64,000 bases of DNA from Pusillimonas noertemannii (GCF_003096595.1 NZ_QEKO01000001.1:744001-808000); one strand, 5' to 3'. Positions 32,748-42,296 are shown, counted from the stretch's first letter. The notes: generated by a model not told the origin, from the letters alone. Numbers and translations: made by a program.

Positions 32748-33137
32748 TCAGCTTTTGTGCCGGAACGCCCAAAATCGCCCTAGAATGAAGGTAAGCACCG
32801 CCAGCGCGACCAGTATCATCGCCAGCAGCAGGTCGTAACGTACCGCCGTGGCGTGCAGCAGGTAGGCGTACGCAAGCTCGTTTATGCCGAAACCCATCGC
32901 CGACACCAGAAAAAAACGCCTTGCGGCGCTGGCCCATGGCCCGCGCTGATGCCTGAAGGTAAAGTGGTAATGACCCAGAAAAGACACACAGAATGCCACC
33001 AGCCATCCGGCCAGGTTGGCCAGCAGCGGGGCCAAGTCCAGTTCGCGTACACACAGCACGGCCACCAGCCAGTGGGTCAGGGCTGCCGCGCAGCCCGTGG
33101 CGACGAACCAGCCGATCTGCGTGAACAGTTTGATCAT
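32748..33137 (-). CDS. GtrA-family membrane protein (putative glycolipid flippase)
   Basis: A 129-residue protein with four hydrophobic helices and the GtrA ending HYHFTFRHQ and ILGRFWAFRHK. GtrA proteins are believed to flip undecaprenyl-phosphate-linked sugars made by GtrB. It lies 26 bases from a divergently oriented YdjC/HpnK-like gene. The matching GtrB-like gene is at 23389-24426, on the other side of the ABC transporter cluster. Confidence 0.85.
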   Translation of the reverse strand: MIKLFTQIGWFVATGCAAALTHWLVAVLCVRELDLAPLLANLAGWLVAFCVSFLGHYHFTFRHQRGPWASAARRFFLVSAMGFGINELAYAYLLHATAVRYDLLLAMILVALAVLTFILGRFWAFRHKS

Positions 33138-33163
33138 GTACAGCGTTTTCCGAAAGAGGGTTT

Positions 33164-33997
33164 GTGAGCATCGATAACGACATAAAGCGGGTCGTGCTGT
33201 GCGCTGATGATTTCGGCATGAGCGAGGCGATCGACACCGGCATCATACGCCTGGCGGAGCAGGGCCGTCTCAGTGCCGCCAGCTGTCTGTCGCTGGGGCC
33301 CACCTTTGCGCGGCATGCGCAGGCTCTGGCCGGCACAGGGTCGCAGATGGGGCTGCACCTGAACTTTACCGAGTCTCTGGGCCGGCCGGGCCTGTACTTG
33401 CCCCTGGCCACGCTGATCCGCCGTGCGTATGCACGCCGGCTCGACGTTGCGGTGCTTCGCGCCCAGATACAGGATCAGCTCGAAGCGTTCGAAACCGTGC
33501 TTGGCCGGGCGCCCGATTTCGTGGACGGCCACCAGCACGTGCATCAGTTGCCGCAAATCCGCGACGTCCTGCTTCAGGCGCTTGCGGGTCGTTATGCGGG
33601 GCCGGCGCGGCCCTGGCTGCGCAGCACACGCGCCGTTTCCCTGGGGGGCTTGCCCACGCGGCAGCGGGCCAAGGCGCGGGTCATACAGGCCCTGGGCGCG
33701 GCAGCGCTTCGCCGCAATGCACGACGCCTGGGGTTCCACTTGAATGTGCGGTTTGCAGGAGTGTATGATTTTCGGGGCGGAGAGTCGGCATACGGCCGCT
33801 TGCTTTCAAGCTGGCTCGAGCGCCTGCAAGACGGCGACCTGCTGATGTGCCATCCGGCCGCCCGCGCCGATGCGGCCGACCCTTTGGGCCAGCAGCGCCT
33901 TGCCGAGTTCAATGTGCTGGCCGGCGCTGACGCCGGGCGCTGGCTCGGGCAAAACAGAATACAGGGGCGTCGCGTCCATTTTGGGCAAGACGCTTGA
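33164..33997 (+). CDS. YdjC/ChbG-family carbohydrate deacetylase, HpnK-like
   Basis: A 277-residue metal-dependent deacetylase. The metal site is visible as Asp-Asp in LCADDFGMSEA, His in MGLHLNF and VDGHQHVHQLP, and HPAA near the C-terminus. ChbG deacetylates chito-oligosaccharides; HpnK relatives occur with hopanoid or glycolipid genes. Beside GtrA and with GtrB in the same region, modification of a lipid-linked aminosugar is a reasonable guess. Starts at GTG after AAGAGGG. Only 26 bases separate it from divergent gtrA, so at least one promoter must lie inside the neighbouring gene. Confidence 0.83.
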   Translation: MSIDNDIKRVVLCADDFGMSEAIDTGIIRLAEQGRLSAASCLSLGPTFARHAQALAGTGSQMGLHLNFTESLGRPGLYLPLATLIRRAYARRLDVAVLRAQIQDQLEAFETVLGRAPDFVDGHQHVHQLPQIRDVLLQALAGRYAGPARPWLRSTRAVSLGGLPTRQRAKARVIQALGAAALRRNARRLGFHLNVRFAGVYDFRGGESAYGRLLSSWLERLQDGDLLMCHPAARADAADPLGQQRLAEFNVLAGADAGRWLGQNRIQGRRVHFGQDA

Positions 33998-34065
33998 TCC
34001 CACCACCAGGCAGCCGGCAGCAAGCCGCCGGATGCAGCGCTTTGAATACATTTTGGAGAAACACC

Positions 34066-34407
34066 ATGGCAGTCCCCGTCAATCCCCTCAGCGCCGATTT
34101 CGCGGTGGCGCCCCAGCTTGCCCCCGGCGACATGCAGGCAGTTGCGCAGGCCGGCTATAAAAGCGTCATCATCAACCGGCCCGACTTCGAGGGCGGCGCC
34201 GACCAGCCCTCGTCCGCAGACGTCATGGAGGCGGCGCGCGCCGCTGGCCTGCAGGTGGAATACCAGCCGGTTGTAAGCGGTTCCATCACGCAGCAAGACG
34301 TCGAGCGCTTCGGTCAATTGCTCGAAGCGCTTCCGGCGCCGGTGCTGGCGTATTGCCGCAGCGGCGGCCGCTGCACTACTCTTTATCGCGCGGCCAAGGG
34401 CGGCTAG
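34066..34407 (+). CDS. TIGR01244/Blh-type phosphatase-like protein
   Basis: A 113-residue protein of the DUF442 group, with PQLAPGDMQAVAQAGYKSVI at the start and the catalytic loop YCRSGGRCTTLYR (cysteine and arginine of a protein-tyrosine-phosphatase-like site). Relatives are called beta-lactamase hydrolase-like proteins or sulfur transferases and occur with sulfide oxidation enzymes. Starts after TTGGAGAAACACC, as a single gene. Confidence 0.8.
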   Translation: MAVPVNPLSADFAVAPQLAPGDMQAVAQAGYKSVIINRPDFEGGADQPSSADVMEAARAAGLQVEYQPVVSGSITQQDVERFGQLLEALPAPVLAYCRSGGRCTTLYRAAKGG

Positions 34408-34566
34408 GCAGGGGCCTTCCGTCGGCATGAGGCGGGTTGGCCGCCCGGTGCCAAGGCCCATAAGCAGGCACGAAATTGACCAGACGCAAACATCCGCGTT
34501 ATTACCTGTATGTTTTTGACGCGGTTATGGCTAGGATAGAAGCATCTTTCAACCACGGGAACCGCA

Positions 34567-35031
34567 ATGTTTAAAAAGATACTGATCCCCACCGATGGTT
34601 CGCCCCTTGCGGCGCAGGCCGCCAACAAGGGCGTATGCCTGGCACGCCAGATCGGTGCCGAAGTCGTCGCTTTGTACGTTACTCAGCCTTTCGCGGCCAC
34701 GGTCGGCTTCGACGGCATGGCGGCTGCCTACGCCATTACCGACGAAGACTACGAAAAGACGGCGGCCGAACAGGCGCAAAAGTATCTGAAGGCGGTTCTC
34801 GATCGCGCCTCTACGGCGGGCGTTACGGCTACGTCGCAAATTGTGTCCAGCTTCAATGTGGCCGACGGCATCGTGCAAGCTGGCGCCGACAACGGCTGCG
34901 ACCTCATCTTTATCGGCAGCCACGGCCGCACTGGGCTGTCGCGTTTGCTGCTGGGCAGCGTAACGGTCAAGGTGCTGGGGCTGGCGCGCACGGCAGTGCT
35001 GGTCTATCGGGTGAAAGACCCAGTGGAATAA
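34567..35031 (+). CDS. Universal stress protein, UspA family
   Basis: A 154-residue cytosolic protein: FKKILIPTDGSPLA at the start and the ATP-binding pattern GSHGRTGLSRLLLGSVT near residue 117. The intact G-2x-G-9x-G(S) motif predicts the ATP-binding type. Single gene followed by a strong terminator. Such proteins in denitrifying betaproteobacteria are often induced by low oxygen, but I see no clear FNR site here. Confidence 0.9.
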   Translation: MFKKILIPTDGSPLAAQAANKGVCLARQIGAEVVALYVTQPFAATVGFDGMAAAYAITDEDYEKTAAEQAQKYLKAVLDRASTAGVTATSQIVSSFNVADGIVQAGADNGCDLIFIGSHGRTGLSRLLLGSVTVKVLGLARTAVLVYRVKDPVE

Positions 35032-35060
35032 CGGTTTTCCGTTGTTTCGTTCCAGCTGAG

Positions 35061-35090
35061 AAAAAGCGGCATTTCGATGCCGCTTTTTTT
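35061..35090 (+). terminator. Strong rho-independent terminator after the universal stress gene
   Basis: AAAAAGCGGCAT and ATGCCGCTTTTT form a perfect 12-base stem closed by a TTCG tetraloop, with extra Ts after it. The A-tract on the other side makes it work in both directions, and the LysR gene converging from the right probably ends here too. Confidence 0.9.
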
Positions 35091-35176
35091 CATGCGTTTA
35101 AGTGTCGGCTGCCGTGTCACTTCCAGGTAAGGTGTACGAGCTAACGCAGGTGGTTCGGGAATCAGCTGGGGCCCGG

Positions 35177-36196
35177 CTAAAAAACACTCTCTTCGAACTC
35201 TTCCTGCTTCAGATGCTTTCGCACGGCAGCCTGCGGCTTTTCCTTGCCCGCGAAGGCGCATTCCTGGTCGATCTGGTCCATGTACTTGCAGCCTGACATC
35301 AGTGCGCAATGCTGGAACAGTTCGCTGACCCAGTCTACAAATACCCGCACCTTGGGTGACAAATGCCTGTTGTGCAAATAGACGACTGAAATCGGCTGGG
35401 GCGGTGGTGTCCATTCTGTGAGAATTTCGCGAAGCTGGCCGGATGCAAGCAAGGGGGCGACCATATAACGGGATGGCTGGATCAGTCCGAAGCCGTTGAC
35501 GCCGCATTGCACGTACGCTTCGGCATCGTTGACCGATACGCTGCCTTTGACTTGTATGTCGCGCGGTTTGCCATCGACCATGAAGGACCAGTCTATGACA
35601 CGCCCGGTACGGGCTGAAAAATAATGAACGGCGTGGTGGTTGGCCAGGTCCTCAATGCTTTTCGGTTCGCCGTGCCGTTCCAGGTAAGCCGGCGCTGCGC
35701 AGGTGATGCTTTCGAATGTGCCGATGCGGCGGGCCACCATGCTGGAGTCGGCCAGCTCGCCGACGCGGATGGCGCAGTCGACGGCATCCCGAACCATGTC
35801 GACGACTCTGTCGCCCATGCCGATCGCCAGTTCAATGTCGGGATAGCGAGTATGAAAATCGCATAGGGCTGGAACGAGGATCAAGCGGCCGATTGACGGC
35901 GGCGTATCGATGCGCAGACGTCCGCTGGGACCCCGGGTTACGTCCCGGAACGAGGCGTCCATGTCTTCGAGGTCGGCCAGAATCTGTGCGCAGCGCTCGT
36001 AATAAGCGGCGCCATCGGGCGTCAGGCTCAGGCGGCGTGTTGTCCGGTTCAGCAGACGCAACTTCAGGCTGCGCTCCAGGTTCTGTATGGTGGTGGTGAC
36101 GGTGGACCGAGGCAGGCCCAGGCTGTCTGCTGCCAGCGTGAAACTGTTGGCATCGACAACACGGGTAAAGACTTGCATGGCCTGAAACCTGTCCAT
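35177..36196 (-). CDS. LysR-family regulator divergent from the RND efflux operon
   Basis: A 339-residue LysR protein of the CrgA-like branch: helix-turn-helix at about 5-62 (MQVFTRVVDANSFTLAADSLGLPRS) and effector domain after 90. About 35 C-terminal residues with several charged residues and cysteines extend past the usual end. The start MDRFQAMQVF has GGAGCTTCCC before it; an upstream in-frame ATG is less likely. Divergent from the adaptor gene 147 bases away, so probably its activator, similar to MexT with mexEF-oprN. Confidence 0.85.
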   Translation of the reverse strand: MDRFQAMQVFTRVVDANSFTLAADSLGLPRSTVTTTIQNLERSLKLRLLNRTTRRLSLTPDGAAYYERCAQILADLEDMDASFRDVTRGPSGRLRIDTPPSIGRLILVPALCDFHTRYPDIELAIGMGDRVVDMVRDAVDCAIRVGELADSSMVARRIGTFESITCAAPAYLERHGEPKSIEDLANHHAVHYFSARTGRVIDWSFMVDGKPRDIQVKGSVSVNDAEAYVQCGVNGFGLIQPSRYMVAPLLASGQLREILTEWTPPPQPISVVYLHNRHLSPKVRVFVDWVSELFQHCALMSGCKYMDQIDQECAFAGKEKPQAAVRKHLKQEEFEESVF

Positions 36197-36226
36197 GGGA
36201 AGCTCCATATTGTTCGTTTGGAACGA

Positions 36227-36250
36227 ATAGTGATAGCGAAAAATCACTAT
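36227..36250. promoter_or_regulatory. Candidate LysR operator between regulator and efflux operon
   Basis: ATAGTGAT and ATCACTAT are perfect 8-base inverted repeats with an 8-base spacer. A second, smaller repeat (TTCGTT-TGG-AACGAA, 36213-36227) adjoins it. Both lie in the divergent promoter, as expected for a LysR activator. Confidence 0.5.
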
Positions 36251-36343
36251 TTAACTGTTTTTCTAAAAAATTAATAATACATCCTCTTTCGTATCGCGAA
36301 CAGCCGTAGCGCTTCGCGACACTTCCCCGAAAAAGGATTTCCC

Positions 36344-37576
36344 ATGTTTTCATTGCGCAATCGTTACGCGCTTGGCGTAATGGCCCTTGTGTTGTTGGCG
36401 GCTGGCGTGCTGTGGTTTCGCATGCAAACCGGCAACGCCGTTGCGGCGCTGGCGCCGCCGCCCGACCAGGCAGTTGCTGTGGATGTGGTGCAGGTAAACA
36501 GCCGCAGCATTACAGATTGGCGCGAATACTCGGGTCGCCTCGAGGCGGTGGACCAGGTGCGGATACGGCCTCTGGTATCGGGAACGATCACCCAGGTGCA
36601 TTTCGAGGATGGCAGCCTGGTCCAAGAAGGCGACGTGCTGTTTACCATTGATCCCAGGCCGTATCAGGCAGCGGTAGACAGGGCGCAGGCCGACCTTGCC
36701 GCTGCCAAGGCGCGCATGGCATATACCGGCGCCGACTTGGCGCGTGCGCGCCGCTTGCTGGACAAGAATGCGATCGCCAAGCGCGATTTCGAGCAAAAGC
36801 GGAATGCATCGCGTGTTGCTGCAGCCGAGAAGCAGGCGGCAGAGACCGCGTTGGCGACCGCCGAGCTGGACCTGGAGCACACGCAAATTGTCGCCCCCGT
36901 GTCTGGGCGAGTGTCGCGTGCCGAGGTCACCGAGGGCAATATTGTTTCCGCCGGGACCGGGGCGCAGCCCCTGACTACGCTGGTGTCGATCGACAAAATG
37001 TATGCGTCATTCGAAGTCGACGAACAGAGCTTTCTGTCGTTCGTGAACCCGGCGCGCATCGGCGGGGCGGAACAGATAGCAGTCAACATGGGCTTGGGCA
37101 ACGAGCGGGGATTTCCTCGGCGGGGCAAGGTTGCCTCGATCGACAACCGGCTCGACGCCTCGTCTGGAACGATACGGCTGAGGGCTGTCTTCGACAATGC
37201 GGATGGCATGCTTTTGCCCGGATTATATGCACGCATCCAGCTGGTTGGTGGTGCGCCGCGACCGGCTGTGCTGATCAAAGAGAGCGCCATCGGCACGGAT
37301 CAGAGCAAGCGCTTCGTCGTGGTCGTCGATGGGCAGAACCGGACGTCATATCGTGAAGTCCAGCTGGGTGCCGTTCAGAACGGCTTGCGTGTGGTCGAGG
37401 CGGGGCTCACGCCGGGCGAACGCATCGTCGTCAATGGTCTGCAAAGAATACGGCCGGGTGACGTGGTCACGCCCCATATGTTGCTGGCAGACGGAGAGGA
37501 GCATCTGGCCGATGCGGGCGATGCGGGCGATGCGGACGAGGGCGCGCTTGAGCACAACAAGAAATCCGCCTCCTGA
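36344..37576 (+). CDS. MexE-like RND efflux periplasmic adaptor
   Basis: A 410-residue membrane fusion protein. One N-terminal hydrophobic anchor (about 8-25) without a lipobox cysteine. The lipoyl/hairpin parts are clear: VRIRPLVSGTITQVHFEDGSLVQEGDVLFTIDPRPY, a coiled-coil hairpin at about 100-180, then IVAPVSGRVSRAEVTEGN. The tail is unusually acidic (DAGDAGDADEGALEH). Links the inner-membrane pump to the outer-membrane channel. First gene of the operon. Confidence 0.92.
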   Translation: MFSLRNRYALGVMALVLLAAGVLWFRMQTGNAVAALAPPPDQAVAVDVVQVNSRSITDWREYSGRLEAVDQVRIRPLVSGTITQVHFEDGSLVQEGDVLFTIDPRPYQAAVDRAQADLAAAKARMAYTGADLARARRLLDKNAIAKRDFEQKRNASRVAAAEKQAAETALATAELDLEHTQIVAPVSGRVSRAEVTEGNIVSAGTGAQPLTTLVSIDKMYASFEVDEQSFLSFVNPARIGGAEQIAVNMGLGNERGFPRRGKVASIDNRLDASSGTIRLRAVFDNADGMLLPGLYARIQLVGGAPRPAVLIKESAIGTDQSKRFVVVVDGQNRTSYREVQLGAVQNGLRVVEAGLTPGERIVVNGLQRIRPGDVVTPHMLLADGEEHLADAGDAGDADEGALEHNKKSAS

Positions 37577-37588
37577 TCGGGATTCATC

Positions 37589-40500
37589 ATGAATATTTCC
37601 AAATTCTTCATTGATCGCCCGATATTCGCGGGTGTGTTGTCCGTCCTCATCTTGCTGGCCGGGAGCCTGGCGATGCTGCAATTGCCCATCTCGGAATATC
37701 CCGAGGTGGTGCCGCCGTCTGTGGTAGTGCGGGCCCAGTTTCCGGGCGCCAACCCCAAGGTGCTGGCCGAGACCGTAGCGGCGCCGCTCGAAGAGTCGAT
37801 AAACGGCGTCGAGGACATGCTGTACATGCAGTCGCAGGCCAATAGCGACGGCAATCTGGTGGTGACGGTGAATTTCCATCTGGGTGTCGATCCCGACAAG
37901 GCTCAGCAACTGGTGCAGAATCGGGTCACGCAGGCATTGCCGCGCCTGCCTGAAGAGGTGCAGCGGCTGGGTGTGACGACGACCAAATCATCGCCAACGC
38001 TTACCATGGTGGTGCACCTGATCTCGCCGGACCAGCGATACGACACGACCTATCTGCGCAATTACGCGGTTCTCAACGTCAAGGACAGGCTGGCCCGCAT
38101 CCAGGGCGTGGGCGAGGTGCAGGTGTGGGGTGCAGGCGACTATTCCATGCGGGTCTGGCTCGACCCGGGCAAGATGGCGCAGCGCAATCTCACGGCGTCG
38201 GAAGCGGTTGCCGCCATCCGCGAGCAGAACGTCCAGGTGGCCGCCGGGGTGATAGGCGCATCGCCGACGACACCAGACGTGGCGCTGCAGCTCTCGGTCA
38301 ATGCCCAGGGACGTTTGCAGACCGAAGAGCAGTTCAGCGATATTGTCTTGAAGACTTCCGCCGATGGCGGTGTTACGAGGCTGGGTGATGTAGCGCGTAT
38401 CGAGCTGGGAGCGGCCGAGTATGGCTTGCGTGCGCTGCTGGACAATCAACCCGCCGTGGGCATAGCCATCATGCAGTCGCCTGGTTCGAATGCGCTGGAT
38501 ATTTCAGATCAGGTGCGTACGGTCATGGACGAGCTGTCGGCCGATTTTCCAGCTTCGCTGGAAAGCCGCATTATGTATGACCCGACGCAGTTCGTCCGGT
38601 CCAGCATCCATGCGGTGGTCATGACGCTGCTGGAAGCCATTGCCTTGGTGGTACTGGTTGTGATTGTCTTTTTGCAAACATGGCGGGCTTCCATCATTCC
38701 CTTGCTTGCGGTGCCGGTTTCGATCATCGGCACGTTCGCGCTGTTGCTGGCTTTTGGCTATACGATCAACGCGCTGTCGCTCTTTGGCCTGGTGCTGGCG
38801 ATAGGTATTGTGGTCGACGACGCCATTGTGGTGGTCGAGAACGTCGAGCGAAATATTGAGGCAGGCTTGTCGCCCCGGGACGCTACGTACCGCGCCATGC
38901 GCGAGGTCAGCGGGCCCATCATCGCCATTGCCCTGACGCTGGTGGCCGTGTTCGTGCCGCTGGCTTTCATGACGGGGTTGAGCGGACAGTTCTTCAAGCA
39001 GTTTGCCATGACGATCGCCATTTCGACCGTCATTTCCGCCATCAATTCCCTGACCTTGTCGCCAGCGCTGGCAGCCTTGCTCCTGAAAGGGCACCATGAA
39101 GAGCCCGACTGGCTGACCCGGGCGATGAATCGGTATCTGGGGAGGTTCTTTGAGCGTTTCAATCGATTCTTCCAGCGCTCGTCCGACCGCTATGCAATAG
39201 GTGTATCGGGCGTAATAAGCCGCAAGGCTTCGACATTGGGCTTGTATGTGCTGCTTGTGGCGATGACGGCCGGGGTTTCCTATGTCGTGCCGGGCGGGTT
39301 CGTGCCTGCACAAGACAAGCAATACCTCATCAGCTTTGCCCAGCTGCCCAGCGGTGCCTCGCTGGATCGCAGCGAGGCGGTCATACGCAAGATGTCCGAG
39401 ATCGCCCTGAAGCAGCCCGGTGTGGAAAGCACCATCGCTTTTCCCGGAATGTCCATCAACGGATTCACCAACAGTTCAAGCGCCGGCATTGTTTTTGTGA
39501 CGCTCGACCCCTTCGAGCTGCGCGAGGACGACGCTTTGTCGGCGGCCAATATTGCCGCGGCCCTGGACCGGCAATATGCCGAGATCAAAGACTCGTTCAT
39601 TGCCGTGTTTCCGCCGCCGCCCATCATGGGCTTGGGTACGGTGGGCGGTTTCAAGCTGCAACTGGAGGACCGGGCGGCGCTGGGCTATGAGCAGATGGAT
39701 GCGGTGGCCAGGCAGTTCCTCGCCAAGGCGGCGGAGGCTCCCGAGCTGGGTCCGGCGTTTTCCAGCTACCAGATCAATGTGCCGCAACTCGATGTGGCGC
39801 TGGACCGGGTAAAGGCCAAGCAACTGGGCATTCCGGTGGACGAGGTCTTCGACACCATGCAAATCTATCTGGGTTCGCTCTACGTCAATGACTTCAATCG
39901 GTTTGGACGTGTGTACCAGGTCAGGGTGCAGGCGGATGCACAGTTCCGCTCGCATCCAGAAGACATCCTGCAGCTTGAGACGCGCAGCCGTAGCGGACAA
40001 ATGGTGCCCTTGTCGGCGGTTGCTTCCGTCTCGCCCAGCTTCGGCCCCGAGATGGTGGTGCGCTACAACGGCTATACCGCCGCAGACATCAATAGCGGCC
40101 CGGCGCCCGGCTACTCATCGGACCAGGCACAGGCGGCAGCCGAACGCATTGCGCAAGAAGTCATGCCGCGTGGAGTGAAGTATGAATGGACCGACCTGAC
40201 CTACCAGCAGATTCTGGCCGGCAATGCGGGCGTCTGGGTGTTTCCCATCAGCGTGCTGCTTGTATTCCTGGTGCTTGCCGCTCTCTATGAAAGCTTGACG
40301 CTGCCCCTGGCGGTGATCCTGATTGTTCCCATGAGCGTTCTGGCGGCCCTGGCGGGTGTCTGGCTGACGGGTGGCGATAACAACATCTTTACGCAGATAG
40401 GCTTGATGGTGCTGGTCGGCCTGGCGTGCAAGAACGCCATCTTGATAGTCGAGTTCGCCCGCGAGCTGGAGCTGCAAGGCTTGAGCACAGTGAAGGCTGC

Positions 40501-40768
40501 GGTTGAAGCGAGCCGCCTGCGCCTGCGGCCCATCCTGATGACCTCGATTGCTTTCATCATGGGCGTGGTTCCGCTGGTTCTTGCAACGGGAGCAGGCTCC
40601 GAGATGCGACAGGCCATGGGTGTTGCGGTGTTCTTCGGCATGCTTGGCGTCACGCTGTTCGGGCTCTTTCTGACGCCGGTGTTCTATGTCGCGCTGCGCA
40701 GCCTGGGACGACGCCCCTTGCATGCTGCGGCTGCGCACGAGGCGCCGGCCATCGCGGTTCAAGAGTAA
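37589..40768 (+). CDS. MexF-like RND multidrug efflux permease
   Basis: A 1059-residue HAE-1 family proton antiporter with the usual length and two repeats of six helices plus large periplasmic loops. The proton-relay aspartates are in GIVVDDAIVVVENVERN (TM4). ISEYPEVVPPSVVVRAQFPGANPKVL at the start and the MexF-like loops point to the MexEF/BpeEF branch, whose known substrates include chloramphenicol, trimethoprim and fluoroquinolones. Substrates here are inferred only. Begins 12 bases after the adaptor. Confidence 0.93.
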   Translation: MNISKFFIDRPIFAGVLSVLILLAGSLAMLQLPISEYPEVVPPSVVVRAQFPGANPKVLAETVAAPLEESINGVEDMLYMQSQANSDGNLVVTVNFHLGVDPDKAQQLVQNRVTQALPRLPEEVQRLGVTTTKSSPTLTMVVHLISPDQRYDTTYLRNYAVLNVKDRLARIQGVGEVQVWGAGDYSMRVWLDPGKMAQRNLTASEAVAAIREQNVQVAAGVIGASPTTPDVALQLSVNAQGRLQTEEQFSDIVLKTSADGGVTRLGDVARIELGAAEYGLRALLDNQPAVGIAIMQSPGSNALDISDQVRTVMDELSADFPASLESRIMYDPTQFVRSSIHAVVMTLLEAIALVVLVVIVFLQTWRASIIPLLAVPVSIIGTFALLLAFGYTINALSLFGLVLAIGIVVDDAIVVVENVERNIEAGLSPRDATYRAMREVSGPIIAIALTLVAVFVPLAFMTGLSGQFFKQFAMTIAISTVISAINSLTLSPALAALLLKGHHEEPDWLTRAMNRYLGRFFERFNRFFQRSSDRYAIGVSGVISRKASTLGLYVLLVAMTAGVSYVVPGGFVPAQDKQYLISFAQLPSGASLDRSEAVIRKMSEIALKQPGVESTIAFPGMSINGFTNSSSAGIVFVTLDPFELREDDALSAANIAAALDRQYAEIKDSFIAVFPPPPIMGLGTVGGFKLQLEDRAALGYEQMDAVARQFLAKAAEAPELGPAFSSYQINVPQLDVALDRVKAKQLGIPVDEVFDTMQIYLGSLYVNDFNRFGRVYQVRVQADAQFRSHPEDILQLETRSRSGQMVPLSAVASVSPSFGPEMVVRYNGYTAADINSGPAPGYSSDQAQAAAERIAQEVMPRGVKYEWTDLTYQQILAGNAGVWVFPISVLLVFLVLAALYESLTLPLAVILIVPMSVLAALAGVWLTGGDNNIFTQIGLMVLVGLACKNAILIVEFARELELQGLSTVKAAVEASRLRLRPILMTSIAFIMGVVPLVLATGAGSEMRQAMGVAVFFGMLGVTLFGLFLTPVFYVALRSLGRRPLHAAAAHEAPAIAVQE

Positions 40769-40775
40769 TGGAGCA

Positions 40776-42248
40776 ATGATGAAACGGTTACGTTTGCGGT
40801 TTACAAGCTTGGCGATGGCCTTGTTTCTGGCCGGGTGCGCGGTAGGCCCCGACTATCAGCGGCCGGACGCCGAGGTATCCGGTGCCTTCAAGGAAGCATT
40901 CCTGTCGCCGGAGGCGGCCAGGCAGTGGAAGATGGCCCAACCCGCCGAAGCACTGGCGCGCGGGCGCTGGTGGGTGATCTTCAATGAGCCCGTCCTCGAT
41001 GCGCTGGAAGACCAGGCCATGTCAGCCAATCAGGATCTCAAGGTGGCGGCCGCCCGCTTGAGGCAGGCCAGAGCTTTGCGCCGGGACGCGGAATCGGACC
41101 TGCTGCCGACCCTGGATGCGGGGTTCGGGCCTGCGCGACAGCGCCAGTCCGACGCTGCGCAGGGCTTGCCGGAGGATGCGAACAATTCAGCGCAAACGCT
41201 ATGGCGGGCCCAGGCGGGCGTCTCCTACGAGGTGGATCTGTTCGGACGGATTGCGTCCGACGTGGAGGCCGCTACGGCAGATGCCGAGCAAAGTGCCGCG
41301 CTATTCCAGTCTGTGCGGCTGGCCTTGCAGGCCGACGTGGCGCAAGCCTACTTTCGCATCCGGCGTCTGGATGCCGAACAAGAACTATACCGGCGCACCG
41401 TGGAACTGCGCGGCAGAACCCTGGACCTGGTCCAGCAGCGCTATGACGAAGGTGAGATCAGCGAACTGGATCTGGCCAGGTCCAAATCGGCGCTCTCTTC
41501 AGCCAGCTCGCAAGCCCTGGGCATAGAGCGCGAGCGAGCCGTGGCCGAGCATGCGTTGGCAACGTTGCTGGGCAAGACGCCGGCCCAGTTCACCTTGGAG
41601 CCCGAGCCATTGGGCCGCGTGTCGGTGGAGATTCCCGCCGGGCTGCCATCGTCCTTGCTGGAGCGCCGGCCCGATATCGCGGCAGCGGAGCGTGCCATGG
41701 CCGCTGCCAATGCGCGCGTGGGCGTTGCCAAAGCGGCGTTCTTCCCCAGCCTGACGCTGACGGGGGCATTTGGCTATGAGTCGGACGAACTGGGAAATCT
41801 GCTGGAATGGTCCAGCCGTGCTTTTCTGCTTGGGCCGCTGGTGGGCACAGTGCTGTCGCTGCCGATCTTCGACGGTGGACGTCGCGAGGCCGGCTTGGAA
41901 AAGGCGCGGGCGCGCTATGAAGAAGATGTGGCCGCTTATCGCCAGACGGTCTTGAATGCCTTCCGTGAAGTCGAGGACGGCCTGTCGAGCCTGCGCATAC
42001 TCAAGGACCAGACGCAAGTGCAGGATGCGGCCGTTCGGCAGGCCTCGCGGGCGGCCGAGCTGTCATTGGTTCAGTATCGGGAAGGGTCCGTCAGCTACCT
42101 GGACGTGCTGGATGCCGATCGCCAGGTATTGGTGCAGCAGCGTGCTTCGTTGGCGCTGGATGGCGAGCGTGCGCAGGCGGCCGTGGCCTTGGTGCGGGCA
42201 ATTGGCGGCGGCTGGGATGCCGACCGCCAGTTGGCGGCGAATCGCTAG
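40776..42248 (+). CDS. OprN/NodT-like outer-membrane efflux lipoprotein
   Basis: An outer-membrane channel of about 490 residues. The signal peptide ends in a lipobox (FLAGC), then AVGPDYQRP, the standard start of NodT-family efflux lipoproteins. Two repeats of the TolC fold follow (around 60-270 and 280-480), with SYEVDLFGRI and FFPSLTLTGAFG. Two adjacent ATG codons begin the gene; the second (40779) is better spaced from GGAG. Completes a tripartite pump with the two preceding genes. Confidence 0.92.
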   Translation: MMKRLRLRFTSLAMALFLAGCAVGPDYQRPDAEVSGAFKEAFLSPEAARQWKMAQPAEALARGRWWVIFNEPVLDALEDQAMSANQDLKVAAARLRQARALRRDAESDLLPTLDAGFGPARQRQSDAAQGLPEDANNSAQTLWRAQAGVSYEVDLFGRIASDVEAATADAEQSAALFQSVRLALQADVAQAYFRIRRLDAEQELYRRTVELRGRTLDLVQQRYDEGEISELDLARSKSALSSASSQALGIERERAVAEHALATLLGKTPAQFTLEPEPLGRVSVEIPAGLPSSLLERRPDIAAAERAMAAANARVGVAKAAFFPSLTLTGAFGYESDELGNLLEWSSRAFLLGPLVGTVLSLPIFDGGRREAGLEKARARYEEDVAAYRQTVLNAFREVEDGLSSLRILKDQTQVQDAAVRQASRAAELSLVQYREGSVSYLDVLDADRQVLVQQRASLALDGERAQAAVALVRAIGGGWDADRQLAANR

Positions 42249-42296
42249 AAGTTGTGGTTGCCGGTTCGTGGCCGGCAAGCACACAGGTCAGACCCT

